Assembly (NCBI GenBank): GCA_963762545.1
Contig: CAVXLC010000001.1
Location: 744,001 to 808,000, forward strand
Length of the DNA: 64,000 nt
Direction: 5' to 3'
Source: JABFSM01 sp963762545
GTDB taxonomy: Bacteria; Gemmatimonadota; Gemmatimonadetes; Gemmatimonadales; GWC2-71-9
How positions within the stretch are numbered: position 1 is the first letter of the stretch; each line of letters opens with the position of its first letter. Below are positions 9,295 through 18,700 of the stretch, in pieces. The translations under genes were made by a program, and so were the position numbers. The notes below the pieces were generated by a model. That model had not been told where the DNA came from. It was given only the letters and a program-made list of their open reading frames with translations, and made no database searches.

Positions 9295-10046
9295 GTGAAG
9301 ATCGCGGTTTGCCTCAAGCGGGTTCCCGACACCGAGATGCGGTTTGCCATTGCGCCCGACGGCACGTCGCTCGACCCGACCGGGCTCAAGTTCGACATGA
9401 GCGACTTCGACGGCTACGCCGTGGAGGTCGCCTTGCGCCTCAACGAGCGACATGGTCCGGGAGAAATCGTGGCGGTAGCCCTCGGACCCGACACGCTCCA
9501 GGAGACACTGCGCAAGGCGCTCAGCATGGGCGTCGATCGGGGGATTCATCTCCAGGCCGATCCGGTTCCCTTCGACGGCCTGGCCATCGCCCAGGCGCTG
9601 TCCGCGGAGCTGAACGGCCAGGGGTTCGACCTGATCCTGTTCGGCCGCGTGGCCACCGACACCGGGAACGGGACCGTGGGCCCGATGACCGCGCAGCTGA
9701 TGAACCTTCCCTGCGTCACCGCCATTTCCAGGCTGGACCTCGCCGGGAAGACCGGCGCCGCGCAGCGCGAGCTGGAGGGCGCCACCGAGTCGGTGACCTT
9801 TCCGCTCCCCGCCGTCCTCACGATCGACGAGGGGATCGCGCGGCCGCGGCTGCCCTCCCTCAAGGGCATCATGGCCGCCAAGAAGAAGCCGATCGAAAGC
9901 CGCCCGGCGGCGCTCGGTCCGGTGCGCCTGACCATCGACAAGCTCGAGCTGCCGCCGGAGCGCGCCGCGGGGCGGATCGTGGGCGAGGGCCCCGATGCGG
10001 TGCCCGAGCTGGTGCGGCTGCTCCACGAAGAAGCGAAGGTGCTCTG

Positions 10047-10047
<1 letters not shown>
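9295..10047 (+). CDS. etfB: Electron transfer flavoprotein beta subunit
   Basis: A 250-aa ETF small subunit, which binds AMP and docks with acyl-CoA dehydrogenases. Typical blocks are IAVCLKRVPD at the start, the FDLILFGRVATDTGNGTVGP stretch in the nucleotide-binding part, and FPLPAVLTIDEG. The start is a GTG at 9295 with AAGGAG 7 nt upstream. The stop overlaps the etfA ATG, so equal synthesis of both subunits is expected. Confidence 0.95.
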
Positions 10048-11031
<984 letters not shown>

Positions 11032-11039
<8 letters not shown>

Positions 11040-11946
11040 CACGAACGCCGTCGCGGCCGTCCTCAATCCCGGCTCGGGCGATGGCGATGCCGAGCAGGCC
11101 CGGGAGCGGCTCGAGGAATTGTTTGCCGCGGCGGGGCGGCCGGTGACCGTCACGGTGGCCCGGAACGGAGAGGAGGCCCGGCGCGCCATCGCCGCGGCGA
11201 TCGCCTCGGGCGTCTCGGCCCTGGTGGGTGGTGGCGGGGACGGCACCATCAGTGCGGTCGCTTCGGCCTTGGCGGGCACCGGTATTCCGCTCGGCGTTAT
11301 TCCGCTCGGCACCCTCAATCACTTCGCCAAGGACCTCGGCATTCCGCTCGGCCTCGACGAGTCCATCGCGGTGGTCCTGGCGGGATGCACGGCCAAGGTG
11401 GACCTGGGCGAGGTGAATGGACGATTCTTTCTCAACAACTCCAGCCTGGGGCTCTATCCCCGGATGGTGCGGCTGCGCGCCGCGCATCCGGCCCGTGGGT
11501 GGCGCAAGTGGATCGTCGCGCTCCGGGCCCTGGTGCAAACGCTGGAAGGGAATCCGGCGATCTCGGTGAGCATCGAGGCGGAGGGGGAGCGCGTGGTGAC
11601 GCGAACGCCGATCGTGTTCATCGGGAACAACGAGTACACGATGTCCGGGCTGGAGGCCGGCACCCGGGCCTCGCTTGCGGGAGGGAAGCTCGCCATCTAC
11701 GTGGTGCGCACCGGCGGACGGCCCCGGCTGATGCGACTTGCCTGGCGCATGTTCACCAGGCGGGCACTCAGCTCCGGCGAACTCGACTTGACCCTGACGG
11801 CGGCCGCGACGATCACGCTGCGGGGTGCCTCCGTCTCCGTGGCGCTGGACGGCGAGGTCGTCGTGCTGGACCAGCCGCTCGAATACCGGATCCGGCCGGC
11901 CGCGCTCAGCGTCCTGGTTCCCAAGCCGGCCGCCAGCGCATCGTGA
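11032..11946 (+). CDS. Diacylglycerol/lipid kinase family protein
   Basis: A DAGK/YegS-like lipid kinase. The NPGSG loop is encoded from about 11068, GGGGDGT around 11230, and IPLGTLNHFAKDL after it; the C-terminal half has GNNEYT and the ALDGE motif. No ATG, GTG or TTG precedes the NPGSG loop in this frame. The first such codon is a TTG at 11119, which would delete the loop. I place the start at the ATC at 11032 as the only listed alternative start nearby; this is uncertain. It lies between two ETF genes without an obvious functional link. Confidence 0.72.
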
Positions 11947-12007
11947 GCGATGCGGCACACGACCTATATTTCAGCATGACGCTCCCCATCCTGCCGGAGG
12001 CTGGTCC

Positions 12008-13648
12008 TTGGCGCTGATTCTTCCCCGCCGTCACCAGCCCGGGCTGCCGCTCGACCGGTTGATCCTCGCCGAAAAGCCGGAGCCCGATGCCACCGAGATG
12101 GATGTGTTGTTCGTGGGTGCCGGACCCGCCGGGCTGGCGGGAGCGATCGAGCTGACGCGCCTGGTGGCCGGCGCCGGCATGGGTGAGGTGAATATCGGGG
12201 TCCTGGAGAAGGCCGGGGCCCTGGGCGAACACAGTCTTTCCGGCGCCGTGGTGAATCCCCGCGCCTTCCGCGAGCTCTTTCCCGACGTTCCCGAGTCGTC
12301 GCTTCCGTTCCGTCAACCGGTGGATCAGGAGGAAGTCCGCTTCCTGACCCGCACCGGCGGGTTCCGGATTCCCACGCCGCCCACCATGCGCAACCACGGC
12401 AACTACGCCGCCTCGCTCTCGGAAATCGTCCGGTGGATGGGGGCGCGGGCCGAGGAAGCCGGCGTGAATGTGTTCACCGGGTTCCCCGCCGACGGCCTGC
12501 TCGTCGAGGGCTCCTCCGTGCGCGGCGTCCGGACCACCCCCACCGGACTCAAGCGCGACGGAACCCCGGGGCCTGACTTCCAGGGAGGCACCGACCTCAC
12601 CGCCAAGGTGACCGTGCTGACCGAAGGCACCCGCGGAGCGCTGTCCCAGGCGTGGCGGCAGTGGCAGGGCGTGGGCAGCCCCAACCCGCAGATCTACGCG
12701 CTGGGGGTGAAGGAGGTGTGGGAGGTGAAGCGCCCGCTGGACCGGGTGGTCCACACCCTCGGCTGGCCGGTGCCGCTCAATGTGTTCGGTGGCACGTTCA
12801 TGTATCCGATGGGCCCCACCCAGGTGGCGCTGGGGATCGTCACCGGTCTCGACGCCCACGATGCGTCGTTCGACGTGCACGAGCTGCTGCAGCGGACGAA
12901 GCTGCATCCGTTCTTCCGCCAATACCTCGAGAGGGGGCAGCTGCTGGAGTGGGGTGCCAAGACCATTCCGGAAGGCGGCTTCTGGAGCCTGCCCGACCGG
13001 CTGTCGGGCGACGGAATCATCCTGGCGGGCGACTGCGCCGGCTTCGTGGACGTCGCCTCGCTCAAGGGTATCCACTACGCGATGCAATCCGGGATGTACG
13101 CGGCGCGCGCGGCGTTCGAGGCGCTCAAGACCGGGAACGCCACCGGCACGGCCCTGGCCGGGTACGACCGGATGGTTCGGGCCAGCTACATCGCGAGCGA
13201 CCTGCGGAAGACCCGCAACATGCGCCTCGCGTTCAAGCACGGCTTCGTCCTGGCCGGAGTCGAGAACGGCCTGATGACCGTCACGCGAGGGGCCTTTCCC
13301 GGCTGGCGGATGCGGGTCGAGGAAGATGCCGCCGAGCCCCGGACCCCGACTCCGGCCGAGCCGTTCAAGCCCGACAACGTGCTCACTTTCAGCAAGCTGG
13401 ACGCGGTCTTCAAATCGGGCAACGCGACCCGCGACACCATCCCCTCCCATCTGCTGGTCGGTCCCGACATCTCGGCAGACGTCGCCGATTTCTACGCCCA
13501 TGTCTGCCCGGCGGGCGTCTACGAGCGGACCGCCGACGGCCTCCGGGTCAACCCGCCCAACTGCATCGACTGCAAGGCCACCGATGTGCTTGGCCCGCGC
13601 TGGAGTCCCCGGGAAGGCGGCAGCGGGCCGAAGTACCGCCTGATGTGA
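12008..13648 (+). CDS. Electron transfer flavoprotein-ubiquinone oxidoreductase
   Basis: A 546-aa membrane-associated flavoprotein that oxidises ETF and reduces quinone. The FAD motif VGAGPAGLAG is near residue 38; later blocks include GEHSLSGAV, HTLGWP, GGTFMYPM and GDCAGFVDVASLKGIHYAM. The C-terminal Fe-S region shows HVCPAGVYE and NCIDCKATD, giving three cysteines, with Thr where the fourth [4Fe-4S] ligand is expected. The start is a TTG with GGAGG 7 nt upstream (11996-12000). Given the menaquinone genes in this window, the natural acceptor is probably menaquinone. Confidence 0.9.
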   Translation: MALILPRRHQPGLPLDRLILAEKPEPDATEMDVLFVGAGPAGLAGAIELTRLVAGAGMGEVNIGVLEKAGALGEHSLSGAVVNPRAFRELFPDVPESSLPFRQPVDQEEVRFLTRTGGFRIPTPPTMRNHGNYAASLSEIVRWMGARAEEAGVNVFTGFPADGLLVEGSSVRGVRTTPTGLKRDGTPGPDFQGGTDLTAKVTVLTEGTRGALSQAWRQWQGVGSPNPQIYALGVKEVWEVKRPLDRVVHTLGWPVPLNVFGGTFMYPMGPTQVALGIVTGLDAHDASFDVHELLQRTKLHPFFRQYLERGQLLEWGAKTIPEGGFWSLPDRLSGDGIILAGDCAGFVDVASLKGIHYAMQSGMYAARAAFEALKTGNATGTALAGYDRMVRASYIASDLRKTRNMRLAFKHGFVLAGVENGLMTVTRGAFPGWRMRVEEDAAEPRTPTPAEPFKPDNVLTFSKLDAVFKSGNATRDTIPSHLLVGPDISADVADFYAHVCPAGVYERTADGLRVNPPNCIDCKATDVLGPRWSPREGGSGPKYRLM

Positions 13649-14814
13649 TTCGGGATCGGTGGAAGGAGCTGCGGGCGCGTGCCGCCGTGATGTGGACGGA
13701 GCCCGATGCGTTCCTGCTGGACGCCGGCACCAGCGCCGAGCTGATGATCGCGCGGGTGCGGCTCGGGCTCACGGCGGTGCTGCTGTCGGTCCCGGTGATC
13801 AATCTCATCATCTCGCGGCCCGAGGAGCGGATCACCCATGTGACCGGGCTCGGGGTGACGCTGGTCGCGGTGCTGATCGCCCTGGTGGCGTATCACGTGG
13901 TGCAGCAGGGGCACCGCCAGGTCTGGCTGCCCCTGGCCACCAGCCTGATGGACGTGACCCTGGTGTCGTCGGCGCTGGTCGGATTCAGCCTCATCGGCGA
14001 TCCGCACCAGGCGGTGAACAGCAAGGTCACCTTCGAGACCTACTTCCTGGCCATCGCCGCGACCTGCCTGCGCTACGATCTCCGGGTCTCGGTGGTGGCG
14101 GGCGGGGTGGCCATTCTGGAATACATCGGCGTCATCATCCTGGTGACCGCCACGCACAATCTCGACTCCCCGCAGTATTCACCGTGGGAATACGGCCGGT
14201 TCTTCTGGAGCGATCAGGTGTCCCGGGTGATTCTGCTCGGGCTGCACACCGCGCTCTGCACCGGCATCGTGCTCCGGCTGCAGCGCCACCGCCGGATGTC
14301 CAACAGCGACCGCCTGACCGGGCTCTTCAACCGGGCCTATTTCGAGGAGTTCCTGAGCGCCGAGGTACGCCGCTCCCGGCGCTATGTCCGCCACTTCGCC
14401 GTGGCGATGGTGGACATCGACCGGTTCAAGAATTTCAACGACAGCTACGGGCATGCCGCGGGAGACCGGGCGCTCAAGAAGGTGGCGGAGACGATTCAGC
14501 ACGGCGTGCGGCGGAGCGATCTGGTGGCGCGGTACGGCGGCGAGGAGATGGTGCTGGTGATGCCGGAGACCTCGCTCAACGCGGCGCGCAAGCGGCTCGA
14601 AGCGATCCGCGAATCGGTGGCCGCGGAGCCGATCCAGGTACCCAAGCGGGTGGAGAGCGTGCGGGTGACGGTGAGCGCGGGGGTGGCGTGCTGGCCCGCC
14701 GACGGCGACGATCCCGACGATCTGTTGCACACGGCGGACGCGCGCCTGTTCCATGCCAAGGCGCTGGGCCGGAACCGGGTGGTGTCGTCCAGCGTGGCCG
14801 CCGCGTCGGTGTAG
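13645..14814 (+). CDS. Membrane-bound diguanylate cyclase (GGDEF)
   Basis: A 389-aa protein making cyclic di-GMP. The N-terminal half has about six hydrophobic helices; the C-terminal GGDEF domain starts at DRLTGLFNRAYFEE and has VDIDRFKNFND, the active loop RYGGEEM and an inhibitory RxxD site (RRSD) five residues before it. The GTG at 13645 overlaps the upstream stop (GTGA); an ATG at 13690 is the alternative. The domain should be active and product-inhibited. The membrane sensor part is not a family I can name. Confidence 0.9.
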   Translation: MIRDRWKELRARAAVMWTEPDAFLLDAGTSAELMIARVRLGLTAVLLSVPVINLIISRPEERITHVTGLGVTLVAVLIALVAYHVVQQGHRQVWLPLATSLMDVTLVSSALVGFSLIGDPHQAVNSKVTFETYFLAIAATCLRYDLRVSVVAGGVAILEYIGVIILVTATHNLDSPQYSPWEYGRFFWSDQVSRVILLGLHTALCTGIVLRLQRHRRMSNSDRLTGLFNRAYFEEFLSAEVRRSRRYVRHFAVAMVDIDRFKNFNDSYGHAAGDRALKKVAETIQHGVRRSDLVARYGGEEMVLVMPETSLNAARKRLEAIRESVAAEPIQVPKRVESVRVTVSAGVACWPADGDDPDDLLHTADARLFHAKALGRNRVVSSSVAAASV

Positions 14815-14847
14815 TCGTGTCAGGGGGCGACTTGCTGACGAAGGGCC

Positions 14848-16092
14848 TCAGGGGACCTCGGTCATCTGCCCCAGGAACAGAATCGTTCCGGTGAGCCGCT
14901 CCCGGATCGCGAAGAGGAAGGGCCGGTTGATCTGCAGCGTGGGCGGCGCGGAGGTGGGGCCGATGCCCACCGAGGTGGCCGCGGCGGCCTCGGTGCCCTC
15001 TTCGTTCACGTCCACGAAGGTCTTGTGGGTCACCTTGGTGATGACCAGCTCGCCGGGGTGTACGTTGGCCAGGTTGCTGAAGTCGGCGGCCCGCGGGTCG
15101 AACGCCACCCCCATGCCGAGCGCGGTCAGGACGTCCTTCAGGGACCGCTGATACTCGAGCGTGAACTTGGGCATCGCGAGCCCGATCTCCCGGTCGTGCA
15201 GGTCTCCCACCCACTCCGCCCACCGCGCGGCATCGAGTCCCTCGGTCACGTCGGCGAGCGTGCGGTCGGTCCGGGGCAGCACGATATCCATCGCGAACGC
15301 GCCGTTGCCGTAGAGCAGCTCGACCATCTCGAAGTCGCGGGTCGAGGTATACCGTTGCAGCTCCGGCTTGAGCATCATGGTCCTGACATTCTGCACCGCG
15401 CCGCTCGCGGCGAGAAACGGGGCGTTCTGGGTCTGCCTGGGATCGAACGCCAGCCGCCAGCTCCCCTTGAAGTAGATCGCGTTGATCAGGAACATCACCT
15501 CGCCGTCGGAGAGGTCGTCCACGATGGTGGGGATCTTCCCGCCGGTCTTGGTCTTCACCCAGTCGTTGATGGTGCCAACCGTCGTCGGCGCCGTGAAATC
15601 GAGGGCCTGCACCTCGGCGTCGAAATTGGTGCGCGCCGCGGTGAAGAAGGCCGGCAGGAACGGCGTGCCGGCGTCGGCCCAGATGGAATTGGCGATCTGG
15701 AACCGGCTGGTGGGGTCGAGCCCCTTGAGCAGGTCGATGAGGTTCCGGTAGCCGGCGTTGATCTCGTCGAGCGTGGCGCCGGTCAGCCGCATGGCGGTGC
15801 GCATCGAATCGAAGGTGGTCCCGCCGGCGCCGTTGATGGTCATCCCCAGCGCCATCGAGACACTGATAGGCGAGATGAAGAGGTTCTGGTCCGGGGCGCC
15901 GCGCCGCACCTCGCGCAGCAGGTCGAAGCCCATCTCGTTCCCGGCGCTCGCCATCCGGGTTTCGGCCGGGGAGAGGGCGCGCGGGAGCGTGGTCAGCAGG
16001 GGCGGAGGTCCGTGGTTTTCTTCGGTCGAGGAGGTGCAGGCGGCCACCAGCAATACCGCAGGGACCAGTACCCGGCGCGAGAGGCTTTGCAT
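14848..16092 (-). CDS. Serpin-family protease inhibitor, lipoprotein
   Basis: A 414-aa bacterial serpin with a lipoprotein signal (VLLVAAC). Serpin landmarks are NLFISPISVSMALGM, FLINAIYFKGSW, MPKF, the hinge EEGTEAAAATS and the closing RPFLFAIRE...ILFLGQM. The Ala-rich hinge is intact, so it should be inhibitory. Counting from the hinge puts the bait bond near Thr-Ser in GPTSAP, an inference. The ATG at 16092 is chosen because it begins the lipoprotein signal; a longer form would overlap the next gene. Confidence 0.92.
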   Translation of the reverse strand: MQSLSRRVLVPAVLLVAACTSSTEENHGPPPLLTTLPRALSPAETRMASAGNEMGFDLLREVRRGAPDQNLFISPISVSMALGMTINGAGGTTFDSMRTAMRLTGATLDEINAGYRNLIDLLKGLDPTSRFQIANSIWADAGTPFLPAFFTAARTNFDAEVQALDFTAPTTVGTINDWVKTKTGGKIPTIVDDLSDGEVMFLINAIYFKGSWRLAFDPRQTQNAPFLAASGAVQNVRTMMLKPELQRYTSTRDFEMVELLYGNGAFAMDIVLPRTDRTLADVTEGLDAARWAEWVGDLHDREIGLAMPKFTLEYQRSLKDVLTALGMGVAFDPRAADFSNLANVHPGELVITKVTHKTFVDVNEEGTEAAAATSVGIGPTSAPPTLQINRPFLFAIRERLTGTILFLGQMTEVP

Positions 16093-16096
16093 GGCT

Positions 16097-16579
16097 CTAC
16101 CTCGGCGGAGTGGCTCCGCTGGCAGTGAGGAGTCCCCGGAGGTTCCGGCTCTGCAGGAGGTATTCCTCATCGGCGATCCGGTAGCTCACGTCCACGTTGA
16201 TTCGGGTCGGGTGACCGTCTCTCGGGTCGTATTCGACCTGGAGGAGCACCGGGTGCGCGCTCACCGCGTCCGCGACCCGGGCGAAGAGGTCGGGAACGGC
16301 AGGAAGCGCGCCGATCAGATTGCGCTCGACCTCCACACCGGAATCGAGGTAGCGCCCGCTCGCGACCCGGTCTCCCAGCACCGTCACCTCGATCCACCGG
16401 CCGGCCAGCCCGCAGAAGCAGTCCGAACGAACTTCGTACGAGTAGTCGTGCTGGCCGTCGGTGGCCCAGCGCCGCCTGGCCGCCTCGAGCCGGTCGTTCT
16501 CTCCCGGGCCGGTGATCCCCCCGCAGGCCGAGACCACCAGGGCGGCTACGACCGGGAGACGGAGCCGGGGCAGCGTCAC
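16097..16579 (-). CDS. DUF6174-type lipoprotein
   Basis: A 160-aa lipoprotein (VVAALVVSAC) with the pattern RWATDGQHDYSYEVRSDCFC, then GRYLDSG, VPDLF and VEYDPRDGHPTRINVD. A shared layout of YSY, a Cys-rich turn, VPDLF and YDPxxGxPTRI makes it a paralog of the gene just upstream. The GTG at 16579 overlaps the stop of that gene (GTGA). Function unknown; likely outer-membrane or periplasmic. Confidence 0.72.
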   Translation of the reverse strand: MTLPRLRLPVVAALVVSACGGITGPGENDRLEAARRRWATDGQHDYSYEVRSDCFCGLAGRWIEVTVLGDRVASGRYLDSGVEVERNLIGALPAVPDLFARVADAVSAHPVLLQVEYDPRDGHPTRINVDVSYRIADEEYLLQSRNLRGLLTASGATPPR

Positions 16580-17025
16580 TGGAAGCTGAGCTCCCGGGCG
16601 CTCATGACCACCTCGTCGTCCACGGCGTTGGCCGAGTAGTCGACTTCGATGCGGGTGGGGTAGCCGTACATCGGGTCGTAGGTCACGGCCAGATAGGCGG
16701 CCTTGCGGTCCAGGGCATCCTGAATCAGATCGAAGAGATCCGGGACGGTAAGGACATAGGTGAGCAGGGCAGCTTCCACCGGCGAGCTCGAATCCAGGTA
16801 CTCGGCGGAGGTCACGGCACCGTTGCGGACGGTCACGGCCATGAGCCGCCCGCCCAGCACGCACTCGCAGCTGCGATTGACCTTGTATGAATAGGACGGG
16901 CCGCTCTGGGCGGTCCAGCGGGCCCGCGCCGCGGCGAGGTTATCGCCTTCGGTGGGGGCCGTGGGCGCCTCGCAGGCGGCCGCCGCCAGGAGGAGGGTCA
17001 GAACAGCCAGGGGATGTCGGGGCAT
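16576..17025 (-). CDS. DUF6174-type lipoprotein, paralog
   Basis: A 149-aa lipoprotein with signal LTLLLAAAAC. It repeats the layout of its neighbour: SYSYKVNRSCECV, SAEYLDSSS, VPDLFDLIQDA and YDPMYGYPTRIEVD. The ATG at 17025 is chosen because the signal peptide starts there; ATG codons upstream only add unconserved residues. The pair looks like a tandem duplication. Function unknown. Confidence 0.72.
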   Translation of the reverse strand: MPRHPLAVLTLLLAAAACEAPTAPTEGDNLAAARARWTAQSGPSYSYKVNRSCECVLGGRLMAVTVRNGAVTSAEYLDSSSPVEAALLTYVLTVPDLFDLIQDALDRKAAYLAVTYDPMYGYPTRIEVDYSANAVDDEVVMSARELSFQ

Positions 17026-17172
17026 TGCGGGGGTCGCTTGTGCACGGGACGTGCCTGGGAGACGCATTTCCAAGCCGTTGGGACACAACGAGGTCCGGAA
17101 TGCCGCCGGGGGCCGGAGGACACCGGGTGACCTCCGGTGGGGACGCTGGGCGTGTCGAAAGGACGCGGAGGG

Positions 17173-17853
17173 CTACCGGAAGACCCAATGGGCCACGCTG
17201 GACTCGACATTCCAGTAGATCATGGCGAGGGCGGTGAAGTCGAACACGACGTGCACGACCATCCCCGTCCAGAGGCTCCCCGTCACCGTGTACAGGGCTC
17301 CGAATACCAGTCCGGTCATGACGGCCTGCTCGGTACCGGCCAGCCCCTGACCCGGATAGTGCGCCGCGGCGAATAGCGCGGAGGTGAGCCCGATGATCGC
17401 GGTCCGCGCCGCCGCTCCGGATCCGAGGAGCTTGCCCAGCCGCTCGAACAGGTATCCGCGATACACCGTCTCCTCGCCGAAGCCCGCCACCGCGATCAAC
17501 GTCAGGATGAATCCCGGGAGCGCGGCCTGGTTGCCGGCCAGGTAGTGATACGCCGGGTTGACCGGATCGGCGCCAAGCAGCGGCATGACGATCGCCTTCA
17601 TGAAGAGCTTGAGCCCGATGCCCAACGGAATGCCCAGTGCCATAACCCGGAGCCAGCTCCGGGGCCGGGCATAACCCAGCTCCCGCCACGGCGTTCCGGA
17701 CCAGCTGGCCCACACCAGCACCAGCACGCCCCCAAGCAGCGCATTGGGCAACGCACTCCCGGCGAGGATCACCAGCATCGCGAGGAGTCCGGCCGGCCCG
17801 AACCCGCGGAGCGCCGCGCCGGAATCGTCGGTGATTGGGCGGTTGCTCGTCAT
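17173..17853 (-). CDS. CPBP family intramembrane metalloprotease
   Basis: A 226-aa membrane protein of the CPBP (CAAX protease and bacteriocin-processing) family. The glutamate motif is GFGEETVYRGYLFERL, the second motif sits in AAHYPGQG and the third in HVVFDFTAL, all within hydrophobic helices. Its ATG overlaps the stop of the second CPBP gene upstream (ATGA, 17850-17853). Substrate unknown; some members process peptides or confer immunity to bacteriocins. Confidence 0.87.
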   Translation of the reverse strand: MTSNRPITDDSGAALRGFGPAGLLAMLVILAGSALPNALLGGVLVLVWASWSGTPWRELGYARPRSWLRVMALGIPLGIGLKLFMKAIVMPLLGADPVNPAYHYLAGNQAALPGFILTLIAVAGFGEETVYRGYLFERLGKLLGSGAAARTAIIGLTSALFAAAHYPGQGLAGTEQAVMTGLVFGALYTVTGSLWTGMVVHVVFDFTALAMIYWNVESSVAHWVFR

Positions 17854-18686
17854 GGCTCGAGGCTCATCCGCGACATCCGGGCCAGGAAGTACCCGGCGCA
17901 TAGCCACAACAGGGCGACTGTGAGCCAGGCCACCCGGGACGTGCTCAACGCGAGCGGATTCGTCGCGCCCGGGACGTACGACGGCACGATGTCCTTGGTA
18001 TTGTTGACCGCCGAATGCAGCAGCATCGTGAGCCAGAGGCTGCCGTTGGTGCGGGCGTAGAGCCAGGCGATCGCGACCGAGATAGCGGTCACCTGGAGCA
18101 GGTAGAGCGGAAACGACTGACCGGTGGTGTCGGTGCCGGGAATGACGAAGAGGGGCAGGTGCCACAGCGCCCAGATCACGCCCAGCAGGAGGCTCGCGCG
18201 GGGCAGGCCGAACCGCGCGGCCAGACGGAGCAGGGCGTAGCCGCGCCAGCCGAGTTCCTCGCCAGCCTGGCCCAGGAGCACCAGGGAGAGGAAGGTGGCG
18301 CCGAGCATGATCCACCACGACTCGGTGCCGAACGCCGGCCACGCGCCGGTGGCGATGCGAAGCAACAGCGCCGCCGTGAGCTTGACGGCCGCGGTGAAGC
18401 CGATGGCGAACAGATACCACCGCGCCGGAACGTCGAACCGGACCAGGCGGCCCAGCAGCTCCCGCACGCCGGTGCCACCCTGCTGCCTCGCGGTGAACCA
18501 GAGGGCGAGGTAACCCGGAGCGAACACGCCGAGCAGGAGGAGCACGGTCCGGAGCACCGGATGTGGCCCGGTGGCGGACAGGTTGCCGCCGGCGACCCCG
18601 GCGGCCGCGGCCCAGCTCCCCCACGACACCGCGAAGGTGAGCGCAAAGTACGTGACCAGCGATGGCCGTCGGGGTTCAGCGTTCAG
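17850..18686 (-). CDS. CPBP family intramembrane metalloprotease, second copy
   Basis: A 278-aa polytopic membrane protein with the CPBP core: GQAGEELGWRGYALLRL, IWALWHLPLF and the later helix containing LLHSAVNN. No ATG, GTG or TTG fits the start. I propose a CTG at 18686 preceded at 6 nt by GGGAGG, which gives an N-terminus just before the first helix (VTYFALTFAVSWG). It lies 14 nt after the amidohydrolase stop, so the three genes 20440 to 17173 form one run. Confidence 0.82.
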   Translation of the reverse strand: MNAEPRRPSLVTYFALTFAVSWGSWAAAAGVAGGNLSATGPHPVLRTVLLLLGVFAPGYLALWFTARQQGGTGVRELLGRLVRFDVPARWYLFAIGFTAAVKLTAALLLRIATGAWPAFGTESWWIMLGATFLSLVLLGQAGEELGWRGYALLRLAARFGLPRASLLLGVIWALWHLPLFVIPGTDTTGQSFPLYLLQVTAISVAIAWLYARTNGSLWLTMLLHSAVNNTKDIVPSYVPGATNPLALSTSRVAWLTVALLWLCAGYFLARMSRMSLEP

Positions 18687-18700
18687 AGGGTTCCTCCCGG

